A DNA stretch of 48,842 nucleotides, from the NCBI GenBank assembly GCA_964370845.1, contig CAYJLB010000011.1, positions 1 to 48,842 on the forward strand. The letters are read 5' to 3'. This DNA is from CAYJLB01 sp964370845. GTDB lineage: Bacteria; Bacillota; Clostridia; Oscillospirales; Ruminococcaceae. The position numbers and the translations under genes are program-made. Below, one piece after another: positions 1 to 9,800 of this stretch. Numbering within the stretch: position 1 is the stretch's first letter; each line of letters starts with the position of its first letter. Under the pieces are notes generated by a model. That model was not told where the DNA came from, did no database searches, and saw only the letters and a list, made by a program, of their open reading frames with translations.

Positions 1-546
1 TTTGTAGAATTTATCGCTAAGAAAAGTACTGCCGAAACAAGACAACAGATTAAAATGTTAACTAAAGAGTTAGAAAAATCTCAAAAGCGAAACAAAGAAC
101 TTGATAATTTATTTAAAAAATTGTTTGAAAATCATGTGCTTGGGCAATTACCAACGGAGATGTACAGAAAACTTAGTGATGAATATTTAGAAGAACAAAA
201 AGAAATCCAAAACACTATTCCGAAATTGGAAAGCGATTTGGACAAGTTAAAAAACTCACTTACAAATTCCGATAAGTTCATAGAGCGAGCTAAAAAGTAC
301 GCTGATCTATCTGAATTAACACCAGAAATACTAAGAACTTTCATAGACAAAGTTATCGTTTACGATAAGGCTGTAAAATACTCAAGAACAGCAAACCAAA
401 AGATTGAGATTTACTATCGTGACATTGGTTACCTCGCTGACTACACCAAAGAAACAGATATAGCTGAGCCGCCATACGATTTTATACTAAACAAAGCTGG
501 TGAACTGATATGTGTAAATGAGGAATTACCACAAGTAATAGCATAG
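1..546 (+). CDS. Large serine recombinase, C-terminal part (partial at window start)
   Basis: The reading frame is open from base 1, so the gene begins outside the window; about 181 residues are visible. The visible part is the long alpha-helical, Lys/Glu-rich coiled-coil region (about 1-100) followed by a basic segment with LRTFIDKVIVYDKA and a Tyr-rich tail (KIEIYYRDIGYL). This is the C-terminal arrangement of TnpX/TndX-type large serine recombinases (DUF4368-like). The catalytic serine domain would lie upstream and is not seen. In mobile elements of this class the recombinase is usually terminal, so an element end probably lies between its stop and typA. It is distinct from the three recombinases at 17.7-22.5 kb. 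Confidence 0.85.
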   Translation, partial: FVEFIAKKSTAETRQQIKMLTKELEKSQKRNKELDNLFKKLFENHVLGQLPTEMYRKLSDEYLEEQKEIQNTIPKLESDLDKLKNSLTNSDKFIERAKKYADLSELTPEILRTFIDKVIVYDKAVKYSRTANQKIEIYYRDIGYLADYTKETDIAEPPYDFILNKAGELICVNEELPQVIA

Positions 547-560
547 AATGGCATAGAAAA

Positions 561-587
561 AGACGGATAGCACAAAACTATCCGTCT
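561..587 (+). terminator. Hairpin after the recombinase gene
   Basis: A perfect 10-bp stem, AGACGGATAG / CTATCCGTCT, with a 7-nt loop begins 15 bases after the recombinase stop. It is not followed by a T-run, so it could be a weak terminator or a structured element end. A second short inverted repeat, TCATAAAG / CTTTATGA, follows near 611-630. Nothing else is recognised before the end of typA. Confidence 0.45.
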
Positions 588-661
588 AATCCCAACCTTT
601 AGAGGGGTGGTCATAAAGTTTCTTTATGAGAACTCCACTAAATACGTGTCTTTTTTTATTT

Positions 662-2488
662 TTACTTAGCTTTTCTCTTGCTGATTTCTCTCGCTCTTGA
701 GTTGTGATCTAAGTTTTTCTTTCTAATACGAAGATTTTGTGGAGTAACTTCAAGTAAATCATCTTCACTTAAAAACTCTAAACATTCTTCAAGGCTCATA
801 TTTCTTGGTGGGATTAGTCTTAACGCATCATCACTACCGCTTGCACGAGTGTTTGTTAATTGTTTACGTTTACAAACGTTTACAACAAGTTCTTCACCTT
901 TAGGGTTTGAACCAACAACCATACCAGAATAAACTTTTGTACCAGGAGTAATGAACATTGTTCCACGTTCTTGAGCATTGAAAATTCCGTAAGCTACTGC
1001 ATCGCCAGTTTCAAAAGCAACAAGGCTTCCTGGTTTACCGAATTCAATTTCACCCTTGAACACATCATATTTACTGAAAACAGAACTTTGAATACCTTCA
1101 CCACGAGTGTCAGTTAAAAATTCACTTCTATAACCAAACAAACCTCTTGATGGAATTAAAAATCTAAGTTCCATACGGCTACCCTTAGGTGACATACTTG
1201 TAAGTTCACCTTTACGATAACCCATTTTTTCCATAACGCTACCCATATATTCTTCAGGAACGTCAACAACTAATTCTTCATAAGGCTCAAGTTTCACGCC
1301 GTCTTCTTCTTTGTAAAGAACTTTTGGTGAACCAACTTGGAACTCATAACCCTCACGACGCATAGTTTCGATAAGGATAGAAAGGTGCATTTCGCCACGT
1401 CCCATAACTCTAAAACTTTCAGCAGTTTCAGATTGTTCAACGTGTAATGAAACGTCTTTAAGCAATTCTTTTCTCAAACGGTCGCCAATTTGACGAGAAG
1501 TAACAAATTTACCCTCACGTCCGCAGAATGGGCTGTCATTTACTGAGAAAGTCATTTCAATAGTAGGTTCACTGATTTTTACAAAGTCAATTGGTTCAAT
1601 TGCATTTGGTGAACATACAGTGTTACCGATTGTGATATTTTCAATCCCAGAAAATGCAACAATATCGCCAACTGTAGCAGTGTCAACATTAGCTTTTTCA
1701 AGTCCATTGTATTGGAAAATAGCAGTAATCTTAGCTTTTCCTTTAACATTAGGGTTGTGATAGTCGCAAACTGCAACCTCTTGATTAACTTTTAAAGTAC
1801 CTGAAGAAATTCTTCCGATAGCAATTCTTCCAACGAAAGCATTGTAGTCGATTGAAGAAACTAAAAGTCCTAAAGGAGCTTCAGGGTCACCCTCTGGTTT
1901 ATGAATATAATTAACAATTGTTTCAAATAAAGGTTTAAGGTCAGTAGCTTCAGCCTCAGGGGAATAAGCAGCTGTACCTTGTCTTCCTGAACAGAAAAGA
2001 ACAGGGCTGTCAAGTTGTTCATCGCTTGCACCAAGGTCTAAAAGAAGTTCTAAAACTTCGTCAACTACTTCAAGAGTACGCGCGTCAGGTTTATCAATTT
2101 TATTAATTGTAATAACAACTAAAAGGTTAAGTGCAAGTGCTTTTTCAAGTACAAATCTAGTTTGTGGCATTGGTCCTTCCGCAGCATCAACAAGCAAAAT
2201 TACACCGTCAACCATTTTTAATACACGTTCAACTTCTCCACCGAAATCAGCATGTCCAGGTGTGTCGATAATGTTAATTTTAACACCTTCATAAGAAGTA
2301 GAAGTGTTTTTTGCAAGAATAGTAATTCCACGTTCTCTTTCTAAATCGTTGCTATCCATAACACGTTCAGCTACTTGTTGATTTTCGTGGAACGCACCAC
2401 CTTGTTTTAACATTTCATCAACGATTGTAGTTTTTCCGTGGTCAACGTGGGCTATAATCGCGATATTTCTAATATCATCTCTAATCAA
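662..2488 (-). CDS. typA: Ribosome-associated GTPase TypA/BipA
   Basis: Translational GTPase of the EF-G family that binds the ribosome and helps 50S assembly and stress adaptation. Seen: G1 motif AHVDHGKT at about residues 11-18, RERGITILAKN (switch I), DTPGHADFGGEV (G3) and NKIDKPDA (G4), followed by EF-G-like domains and the TypA C-terminal domain ending in basic residues. The start is the TTG at 2488, because GGAGG lies 7 bases upstream; an upstream ATG at 2596 has no such site. This gives 608 residues, normal for TypA. It is transcribed alone on the minus strand from a good promoter at 2568-2596. Confidence 0.95.
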   Translation of the reverse strand: MIRDDIRNIAIIAHVDHGKTTIVDEMLKQGGAFHENQQVAERVMDSNDLERERGITILAKNTSTSYEGVKINIIDTPGHADFGGEVERVLKMVDGVILLVDAAEGPMPQTRFVLEKALALNLLVVITINKIDKPDARTLEVVDEVLELLLDLGASDEQLDSPVLFCSGRQGTAAYSPEAEATDLKPLFETIVNYIHKPEGDPEAPLGLLVSSIDYNAFVGRIAIGRISSGTLKVNQEVAVCDYHNPNVKGKAKITAIFQYNGLEKANVDTATVGDIVAFSGIENITIGNTVCSPNAIEPIDFVKISEPTIEMTFSVNDSPFCGREGKFVTSRQIGDRLRKELLKDVSLHVEQSETAESFRVMGRGEMHLSILIETMRREGYEFQVGSPKVLYKEEDGVKLEPYEELVVDVPEEYMGSVMEKMGYRKGELTSMSPKGSRMELRFLIPSRGLFGYRSEFLTDTRGEGIQSSVFSKYDVFKGEIEFGKPGSLVAFETGDAVAYGIFNAQERGTMFITPGTKVYSGMVVGSNPKGEELVVNVCKRKQLTNTRASGSDDALRLIPPRNMSLEECLEFLSEDDLLEVTPQNLRIRKKNLDHNSRAREISKRKAK

Positions 2489-2567
2489 AATTTTTCCTCC
2501 GCTCAAAATTACATAAATAACTGTTTGAAAATTTACGAAAATTATTTTCAAACTACATACATTCGGT

Positions 2568-2596
2568 ATTATAGCATAATAATGTATATTGTGCAA
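2568..2596 (-). promoter_or_regulatory. SigA-type promoter of typA
   Basis: Read on the minus strand: -35 TTGCAC at 2591-2596, a 17-bp spacer and -10 TATAAT at 2568-2573. The leader of about 75 nt contains an inverted repeat, GTTTGAAAAT / ATTTTCAAAC, near 2520-2552. Confidence 0.75.
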
Positions 2597-2707
2597 GGAA
2601 TTAACCTATTTATAACAAAAAAAAGCAATTTCCACCATTAAATACAATTTTGCAATAAGATTTTATTTATTTAGACTATTTAAAATGAAATTAGTGAATT
2701 TTATTAA

Positions 2708-3250
2708 TTAAGCATTAATATTATTTCTTGGGAAAATTTTCATTGGAATAGACTTCATAAGCTTTTTGGCTTTTTCCTCATCATAGTTTTTGTCACTAGA
2801 TAAAATATCAACATATGGTGTTTTAAAGCCTGCTTTGAAACCTGTATTGATAAAGCCATTTCGTTCATAAAAGGCAAGTCTTTTTACTCGCTGTTCATAG
2901 TTGCTAGCATTTTTGTCTTCCATTGTTTCAATAAAAAGTGTTACTGTCTTATCAGGATTTTTGTCAAATAAAACTTGCAATAACTTTGAGCCATATCCTT
3001 TTGAATGAATTTCATCATTTACAGCGAGATAAAACACAAATAAAGTGTCTTTTGAGTCAATTGTAAAAGTTATTCCTACAAATAAATCGTTGTCATAATA
3101 TACTTTAAAATCATATTTTTTCTTTAATGTTATAAGTCTTACAAGCCACATAGGCATAAGTTCTTCTTTTGGGAAAACTCTTTTCATAAACTGACAAATT
3201 TCTTTATAGTTTGTGAGTTTTCTCGATAAATTTTTTTCTGTTAAATTCAT
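2708..3250 (-). CDS. GNAT family N-acetyltransferase
   Basis: A 180-residue GCN5-related acetyltransferase. Seen: the beta-strand LFVFYLAVNDE followed by the acetyl-CoA pyrophosphate-binding loop HSKGYGSKLL at about residues 82-91, and late motif B, RLAFYERNGFINTGF, typical of GNAT proteins. The acceptor substrate cannot be told from sequence. ATG start with GAAAGGA about 10 bases upstream. It lies 22 bp downstream of the MATE gene on the same strand and is probably the last gene of the marR-MATE operon; it could modify a small molecule such as a drug, but this is inference from context. Confidence 0.8.
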   Translation of the reverse strand: MNLTEKNLSRKLTNYKEICQFMKRVFPKEELMPMWLVRLITLKKKYDFKVYYDNDLFVGITFTIDSKDTLFVFYLAVNDEIHSKGYGSKLLQVLFDKNPDKTVTLFIETMEDKNASNYEQRVKRLAFYERNGFINTGFKAGFKTPYVDILSSDKNYDEEKAKKLMKSIPMKIFPRNNINA

Positions 3251-3271
3251 AAAAATTCTATTCCTTTCTTT

Positions 3272-4615
3272 CTAATACTTATACTGTTTTTTGTTCTTTT
3301 TATAAAGGTAAAATGATACGATTATAGCTAAAAATTCCGCTACTGGAACTGCAAGCCAAACACCGTTTAGATGGAAAATTTGAGGTAATATTAAAAGTGT
3401 TATAACAATAAAAACTAAACTACGCAAAACTGAAATTGTCGCCGAAACTTTTCCGTTTGACAAAGACGTAAACATTGCTGAAAAGAAAATATTAAAGCCC
3501 ATAAATAAGTAAGCTGGAAGAAATAATAAAAGTCCATTTCTTGCCATTTCAAAAGTTTGGCTTTCTCTTTCAATAAAAATACCTACCGCTTCATTTGAAA
3601 ATAGTAAAGTGAGGGAAATTACAAGTATTGAAGCTACTGAAATAACTTTAAAACTTTGCATTATTATAGTGTGCAACTGACTATGATTTTTCTCCCCATA
3701 TTTAAAAGCGATTATTGGCGAAACACCTAAAGTATAACCTGTATAAATTGCATTTTGGAACATTTGAATATATAAGATTACACTTATAGCTGCAACTCCA
3801 GCATCTCCTACCATACTCATTAAGATAAAATTAAACATTAAAGTTGTAATTGATGTAGCAAGTGAGCCTACAAGCTCAGACGAGCCATTAAACATACTTT
3901 GACCAAGAGTTTTAACATTAAATTTAGGTTTAACAAAATGCAAAGCACATTTTCTATTTGTAATAAAGTAGACAAATCCAATTATCCCTGGAAGTGCATT
4001 TCCTATACCTGTAGCAAGTCCTGCTCCTGTAATTCCCATATTTAGTATGTCAGGGGAGATAAAAATATAGTCAAGAATAATATTTGTAATCCCTCCAGCA
4101 AGGCTTAATATTAAACCAAAAAGCGGGTGACCGGCAGTTACCATAAATGATTGAATAAAAACCATAAAAAATACCGGAATTAAAAATCCTGCTAAACTTA
4201 GTAAATAATCTCTTGCTAGTGAGTACAAATTGTCGCTTACATTAAGCATTTTAAGTAATTCATCTGGAAAAATTAAAACGATAGTTGTAAGAATAGCACC
4301 AAGTATTCCTCCGATTATATAAATAACTGTCAAGAACTCTCTGGCTTCTCTTTGTTTTCCTTCACCTAGAAATTTTGCAATAACTGCATTTCCTCCTGTT
4401 GCGAACATTAAACCTAAAGCCATTACAATTCCAAATATTGGCATTATTAAATTTACCGCTGCTAAGGCACTTTCGCCAACAAATTCGGAAACAAAAACAC
4501 CGTCTATAATTGAGTATGTTGACATAAAAACCATCATAATCATACTTGGCATTGTGTATTTCAAAATTTCTATCATATTAAATTTTTTCGCAAGTGGGCT
4601 ATTCATTTTATTCAA
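3272..4615 (-). CDS. MATE family multidrug/cation antiporter
   Basis: A 447-residue membrane protein with about 12 hydrophobic segments in two halves, of the NorM/DinF-like MATE family that exports drugs or metabolites in exchange for Na+ or H+. Seen: the early motif SIIDGVFVSEFVGESALAAV, the family's conserved first helices, and a matching second-half region near MSMVGDAGVAAISV. Its first 8 bases overlap the end of the upstream marR-type gene, so the two are translationally coupled and the pump is very likely controlled by that regulator. The substrate is unknown. Confidence 0.9.
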   Translation of the reverse strand: MNKMNSPLAKKFNMIEILKYTMPSMIMMVFMSTYSIIDGVFVSEFVGESALAAVNLIMPIFGIVMALGLMFATGGNAVIAKFLGEGKQREAREFLTVIYIIGGILGAILTTIVLIFPDELLKMLNVSDNLYSLARDYLLSLAGFLIPVFFMVFIQSFMVTAGHPLFGLILSLAGGITNIILDYIFISPDILNMGITGAGLATGIGNALPGIIGFVYFITNRKCALHFVKPKFNVKTLGQSMFNGSSELVGSLATSITTLMFNFILMSMVGDAGVAAISVILYIQMFQNAIYTGYTLGVSPIIAFKYGEKNHSQLHTIIMQSFKVISVASILVISLTLLFSNEAVGIFIERESQTFEMARNGLLLFLPAYLFMGFNIFFSAMFTSLSNGKVSATISVLRSLVFIVITLLILPQIFHLNGVWLAVPVAEFLAIIVSFYLYKKNKKQYKY

Positions 4616-5057
4616 CCTCGCTCATGTTCTCAGACATTAAATCTGACAAATACTCAATCATTTCACATAGTAAATCAACTTTATCTTCACCGAATTTCGC
4701 TAAAACTGCACTTTCAATTTCACCCTCATAACTTTCAGTTGTTTCATAATCTTTAGGGCTATTAGGATTAATTGAAAGATAAAAAACACGTTTATCCGTT
4801 TCGCTTTGTGTTCTTAAAATATAGCCTTTTTTGCATAATTGATTGATTTTTTCCGTCACTGAAGGACGTGTAATTTTTAGTAAATCAGCAATTTGCGACG
4901 AAGTATACTTATTTGGGTGTGCCTCTATGATGTTAAGATAAAGTGTGTCGTGATATGAAAGATTGCTTTTTTTATCGTGTGAATAAAGGCGTTTCAATTC
5001 ATATAACGCTGTGTCATGGGATATTCTTTTAAGTGATTTTGTTAACTTTCCGCTCAT
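4608..5057 (-). CDS. MarR family transcriptional regulator
   Basis: A 149-residue winged-helix repressor. The DNA-binding part is visible at about residues 45-95 (YTSSQIADLLKITRPSVTEKINQLCKKGYI, quoted in part as helix-turn-helix; then the wing QSETDKRVFYLSI with the family's DxR). GGAGC stands 7 bases before the ATG. It overlaps the MATE pump gene and most likely represses its own operon through the repeated sites just downstream of the -10. The acidic C-terminal dimerisation helix closes the protein. The inducing ligand is not known. Confidence 0.88.
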   Translation of the reverse strand: MSGKLTKSLKRISHDTALYELKRLYSHDKKSNLSYHDTLYLNIIEAHPNKYTSSQIADLLKITRPSVTEKINQLCKKGYILRTQSETDKRVFYLSINPNSPKDYETTESYEGEIESAVLAKFGEDKVDLLCEMIEYLSDLMSENMSEVE

Positions 5058-5084
5058 ATTTTTTGCTCCTTTTTATAATTATTT

Positions 5085-5151
5085 TCAACTAAGTATATTT
5101 AACTAACTACTTTATACTAATTATTTTAACCTAACTATATCTATTTGTCAA
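5085..5151 (-). promoter_or_regulatory. Promoter and candidate operator of the marR-MATE operon
   Basis: Minus strand: -35 TTGACA (5146-5151), a 17-bp spacer and -10 TAAAAT (5123-5128). Just downstream lies an AGTAT / ATACT inverted repeat (about 5092-5118) and related half-sites TAGTTAGGTTAAA, TAGTTAGTTAAA and TTAGTTGAAAA. A repressor bound there would block transcription, as expected for MarR autoregulation. The promoter is clear; the operator assignment is inference. Confidence 0.65.
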
Positions 5152-5185
5152 GAGTTTTTTGAAAAAATTATAATTTTTTTTATTA

Positions 5186-5214
5186 TTGCTAAAATATGAA
5201 AAAAATGGTATAAT
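5186..5214 (+). promoter_or_regulatory. Promoter of the response-regulator gene
   Basis: -35 TTGCTA at 5186-5191, a 17-bp spacer and -10 TATAAT at 5209-5214, 35 bp before the TTG start. It diverges from the marR promoter. Confidence 0.6.
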
Positions 5215-5249
5215 ACAAGTAAGAAATTTATTAAAGGGGAGTTTACAAT

Positions 5250-5933
5250 TTGGAAAACGAAAAAATTATTTTAGTAGAAGATGAAGAAGTTGTTTTATAT
5301 GCTAATGAACGTATGTTAAAACGTCGTGGCTACAATATTTTGACTGCACAATCTGTTAAAGAAGCTTTAGATTTATTAGAAATTCACACCCCTGATATGT
5401 TGATTTTAGATATGATGTTGCCTGATGGAAGTGGTATTGATATTTGCAGTCACTTTAGAAAAACAAGTGATAAACCAGTACTTTTTTTGTCGGCAAAATC
5501 TGATATTCCATCGAAAATTGACAGCTTAAAAAATGGTGCTGATTATTATTTAACAAAACCTTTTAATATGAATGAACTTATAGCTGTAATTGAAAGATTA
5601 CTTGAAAGGGAAAATAATATCAAAAATAGTAATTCAATTTCCAAGTATGGTTTAACCCTTGATTTAGCAAAATTTTCTGCTACTTTAAATGGAAAAGACA
5701 TTTCATTAACAAAAAGAGAATTTGCGATTTTACATATTTTTTTGCAAAATGAAAATAAGAAATTTTCTAGTGAAGAACTTTATGAAACAGTTTGGGGATT
5801 GAATTCAAATCAAGATATTCGTGTCTTAAGAACTCATATTTCAAACTTGCGGAATAAAATTGACTGTAAAAATTCAGAAAAATATGCAATAAATTCATAT
5901 TATGGAAGCGGATATGCTTTTGAAACAAAATAA
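5250..5933 (+). CDS. OmpR family response regulator (orphan)
   Basis: A 227-residue DNA-binding response regulator. Receiver domain at 1-120: acidic pair VEDEE near residue 10, phosphorylation site LILDMMLPDGSG near residue 53, switch Ser (FLSAK) and Lys in YYLTKPFN. The OmpR/PhoB winged helix is at about 130-225 (LTKREFAILHIFL, and DIRVLRTHISNLRNKI as recognition helix). The start is TTG at 5250 with AGGGGAG 8 bases upstream. No histidine kinase is adjacent, so its partner must be elsewhere. The MGMT-like gene follows after 20 bp and may be cotranscribed. Confidence 0.9.
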   Translation: MENEKIILVEDEEVVLYANERMLKRRGYNILTAQSVKEALDLLEIHTPDMLILDMMLPDGSGIDICSHFRKTSDKPVLFLSAKSDIPSKIDSLKNGADYYLTKPFNMNELIAVIERLLERENNIKNSNSISKYGLTLDLAKFSATLNGKDISLTKREFAILHIFLQNENKKFSSEELYETVWGLNSNQDIRVLRTHISNLRNKIDCKNSEKYAINSYYGSGYAFETK

Positions 5934-5953
5934 ATTTTAAGGATTTATATTTA

Positions 5954-6256
5954 ATGAGCGAATTATATAAACAAATTTATGAAATAGTTAAGAATATTCC
6001 AAAGGGAAAAGTTTCAACTTATGGGCAAATTGCGAAAATTAGCGGAAATCCTAGGCGGAGTAGGGTGGTTGGCTACGCAATGGCAGCTTGTAACGATAAA
6101 AAAGTCCCTTGTCATAGGGTTATTTATTCAAATGGGGAACTTGCAAAAACTTTTGGTGTAATGGGAAATTCTCTGCAAAAAGAACTGTTGCAAGGTGAAG
6201 GTGTTCAAGTTTCAGATGATAATATTATTGACTTAGAAAAATATTTGTGGAAATAG
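5954..6256 (+). CDS. MGMT/Atl-like DNA alkyl-repair protein
   Basis: A 100-residue protein equal to the C-terminal DNA-binding domain of O6-alkylguanine-DNA alkyltransferases. Seen: IPKGKVSTYGQIA, the helix-turn-helix with the arginine region RRSRVVGYAMAACN, and the active-site motif VPCHRVI with its cysteine intact. Ogt/Ada enzymes carry an extra N-terminal domain that is absent here, as in stand-alone MGMT-domain proteins and alkyltransferase-like (ATL) proteins. Because the Cys is kept (ATLs often have Trp), alkyl transfer is possible. A strong terminator follows. Confidence 0.85.
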   Translation: MSELYKQIYEIVKNIPKGKVSTYGQIAKISGNPRRSRVVGYAMAACNDKKVPCHRVIYSNGELAKTFGVMGNSLQKELLQGEGVQVSDDNIIDLEKYLWK

Positions 6257-6267
6257 TATATGAAAAC

Positions 6268-6317
6268 AAAAAGCGTGTGTTAAGAAACTTTTAGTTGTTT
6301 CTTAACACACGCTTTTT
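6268..6317. terminator. Strong bidirectional terminator
   Basis: A perfect 21-bp stem (outer AAAAAGCGTG, inner TTAAGAAAC) with an 8-nt loop ends in T5 on the plus strand and A5/T5 on the other. It closes the response regulator-MGMT unit. Confidence 0.9.
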
Positions 6318-6375
6318 GGTATTTTTCATTTTTATGAATAAAATTTAAACTTTTAATTAACTTAGGGAAAACCTC

Positions 6376-6432
6376 TTGACAAATTAGTTTATTGAGAGTA
6401 AACTAAAAATATAGTTTATCGAGAGTAAACTG
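6376..6432 (+). promoter_or_regulatory. blaI promoter with two BlaI-type operators
   Basis: -35 TTGACA (6376-6381), a 17-bp spacer and -10 TAAACT (6399-6404). Operator 1 (6384-6406) has arms TTAGTTTA / TAAACTAA around TTGAGAG and covers the spacer and -10. Operator 2 (6412-6432) has arms TAGTTTA / TAAACTG around TCGAGAG, 27 bp away centre to centre. The dyads and their position over the promoter fit repression by the BlaI protein encoded just downstream, as in bla and mec systems. Confidence 0.85.
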
Positions 6433-6454
6433 ATTTGGAAGGAGTGAAATTTTT

Positions 6455-6814
6455 ATGTTAGAATATAAACTTGGGGAAATTGAGATGCAATTTGCTGAAA
6501 TAATTTGGAATAATGAACCACTTACCTCAAAAGAACTTACAGTTATTGCTGAAAAAGAACTAAGTTGGAATAGGTCAACAACTTATACAATACTTAGAAA
6601 ACTGTGCCAAAAGGGAATTTTTCAAAATGAAAAAGCTGTAGTAACTTCTTTAGTTTCAAGAGCTGAATACACTGCAATGCAAAGTGAAAAATTCGTTGAG
6701 GATACTTTTAAAGGCTCATTACCAAGCTTTTTAGCATCTTTCACAACTAGAAAAAAATTGTCAGATAGTGAAATTAGTGAAATTATGAAAATTATTGACG
6801 GGCAAAATAAATAG
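6455..6814 (+). CDS. blaI: BlaI/MecI family transcriptional repressor
   Basis: A 119-residue repressor with the family's N-terminal winged helix (LGEIEMQFAEIIW, then ELSWNRSTTYTILRKLCQKGIF at about 30-51) and a C-terminal dimerisation region (LSDSEISEIMKIID). In BlaI and MecI a cleavage by or downstream of the BlaR1/MecR1 metalloprotease relieves repression. The M56 sensor follows 12 bases after the stop, and two matching operators lie in front of the gene. GGAGTG precedes the ATG. No beta-lactamase is next to it, so the regulated target is the operon itself or a gene elsewhere. Confidence 0.9.
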   Translation: MLEYKLGEIEMQFAEIIWNNEPLTSKELTVIAEKELSWNRSTTYTILRKLCQKGIFQNEKAVVTSLVSRAEYTAMQSEKFVEDTFKGSLPSFLASFTTRKKLSDSEISEIMKIIDGQNK

Positions 6815-6826
6815 GAGGGTACTAAT

Positions 6827-9800
6827 ATGAACAACATTTTTTTAGAAATATTAAATTTAAGTTTTACCGCAAGTATTGTTATTGTCGCAGTTTTAGTTTT
6901 TAGATTGTTCCTTAAAAAAGCACCAAAAATATTTTCCTATGCTTTGTGGGGCGTGGTGTTATTTAGGCTTTTAGTTCCATTTTCTTTCGAAAGTGTGATA
7001 GGACTTCTTCCTAAAAACGAGCCTATTCCACAAGACATTGTTGTCCAAGCAAAACCTCAAATTAATTCTGGTTTTGTGTTTATTGACAACGCTGTAAATG
7101 AAATTTTGCCCCCTGTTGTAAACATTGAAACAGTAAGCGTTAATCCAATTGAAATGTGGATTTTTATTGGCGTTACAATTTGGAGTGTGGGCATTTTAGC
7201 TTTACTTATTTATAGCGTAAGTCAATACATTTTGCTAAAACGTAAATTGGTGGGGAAAAAGCCTCTTTATGACAATGTTTATCTTTCCGATGGGATAAAT
7301 TCTCCTTTTGTTATGGGAATGTTCCGCCCGAAGATTTATCTGCCTTCCTCCCTTCCTAAAAACGAGTATGAATTTATTATTGCTCACGAAAAGTGTCATA
7401 TTAAAAGACTTGACCATATTACAAGAATTTTAGCCTTTGTTGCTCTTGCTCTACACTGGTTTAACCCTCTTGTGTGGATAGCGTATATTTTGTCAGCAAA
7501 AGATATGGAAATGTCCTGTGATGAAGCTGTTATGAAGACGATGGACAGCGACATTCGCAAAGAATATGCAACTTCTTTACTTCGTATTTCTACAGGCAAA
7601 AAAGTGATATTTGCAACTCCTCTTACATTTGGAGAGGGCGACCCAAAAGGTAGGGTAAAAAATATTATGAAATATAAAAAACCATTAATGTGGGTGTCAG
7701 TTATTGCAGTTATCGTTGTGGGAGCATTAACAATTGGATTTATGAGCCGTTCAGCAGATAATACTTTTAATATTAAATATGAGTTCACAGATAATTTCAT
7801 CGAAAGTGTAGTAGATTACACTGATGAAAATATTGAATCAAAATCAATTCCATTTAGCACGGCTTATGACGATGTTTTGACTTTTGCAAATGCTAATTTA
7901 TCCAATGTAAAAGAAGGGGCGTTTGAGCGTGCAAAAGTAGCAATAATTTATGGTTATTTGAATGTTTTTCCAGAAATCGCTGATAGGATTTTAGTAACTT
8001 ATGGTTTTGATATAAATCAAAAAGAATTACGCACAATTAACTATATTATGTTTGCGGATACTGAAGAAAAATTTAATACACTGAATGAAACTATGCAAAG
8101 TCATCACGACGAAATTTTTGTTGAACCACCGTTTGGGAATCAACAGATAGACGAAGAAGGAACTTTATATAATTTAAGGCTACGTCAAAATTTTGATGAA
8201 TCTTTAACAAATGTAGAGATTACAGAAGAAAATATAATGGGATATTATGCTGGCGTTTTACCTGCAAATGAGATTACAGTTTCATTAGTACGCCAAGTGG
8301 TTTTTCCAGATGATTCTGTGCTTGAGGCAGCAACAACTTCTGCATCAACCACTGAACCAACTTTTGAGTCAAGCACAGTCCAACATACGGGTAGTGGGGA
8401 GCAAATAACTATTGGAAGTTTATTTGAAAACATTACTTTAGGTGGCAATGGATATAAATTTATGGACTATGAATTTTCCACAAATATTTCCGATATAGAG
8501 AATGCTATAGCCCAAGCTGATTACACAAAAATAACAAATATAGACACTATTGACATAAGAACAGATATTTTGATTGAGGATATAAATCAAGAAGCAATGT
8601 TAACTTATAAATTTTATCAAGACCTTTTGTATGGGATTGATTTAGTAATTTTAACTGAAACAGCCCAAAGTGAAGAAGTTTTGAATAAGTTGTATTTATC
8701 TGCACAAGAAAATATGGTTGCTCCAATTTCGGGGAATTTTGAAGATATTTTAACTTTATCCCCTGTAAGTTGGGAAACTGAATATCGTTCCAGTGTAAAA
8801 CTTGATTTTCCAACTAGTTCAGATAGTGATTATGATGTTATTTACATTAATATTATGCCAAACAATGACGAAGAACCGAGTGCTTTTAGTTGGAGTGACT
8901 ACAACTTTGAACCAACAGATTCAAGCAACTTCTTCGATAATATTTTTGTTAATAATGGCGATGAAATAGCTTTAAAAAACATATCTTTCAAAGATGAATA
9001 TGAAAAAATATCGGCTTACGCAAATACTTTTGGCGGAGTTACCGAAAGTACCGACGAAATCACAATTAGTATAATTTATCAAACAGGTTCAGCAAATTAT
9101 GATAAGCCAATAGACGTTTTAAACCGAGTTGAAGACGGATATGGTTTATTCAGTATTACCTATTTTTTTAATTCAGAAAATCAAGACGAACACACTGTAA
9201 TAAATGACTTTTTATATGAAGAATTAAAAAATTCCTCACTAAATTTAAGTGAAGATATACTTTCAACTATTTATGACCAAGGTGGTTTTGTTTATCAGTT
9301 AAATGATGAAATCACTATTTCAGTTAATACTAATTTTGTAACTCTAATTCCAACAGAATTTATAACTTCACCTGTTTATAGTTCATATGATGAAAATGGC
9401 ATATTAGAACAAAATATACTAAGAACTTTATTTGAAGTAAATGGAAATAATTTAGAGTTAAACAATATAAATTTTGGCGATAATTATGATACTGTACTTA
9501 ATTTTTTAGAAAGCAATGGCACAGTTACCGATATTTATACTGAAAGTGAAATACAAGTAATTGGAGCAACAATGAATTTTGCAAATAATGTAGTTGCAAC
9601 TTATCAACTTGATGGTGATGATGGATTATTTGCTTTTAATTACAGGTTTATTGCCAATAACGAGGAAGAATTAGCAACTTTAAGAGAATATTTTTATAAT
9701 AGTGCTATAGAATTTCTCCCAGAGCCAGCTAACAATGTTAGCTATGAGGATATTAAAAATGTTCCTGGAAACACAATCTTTGAATTTGAAAATAATGTAA

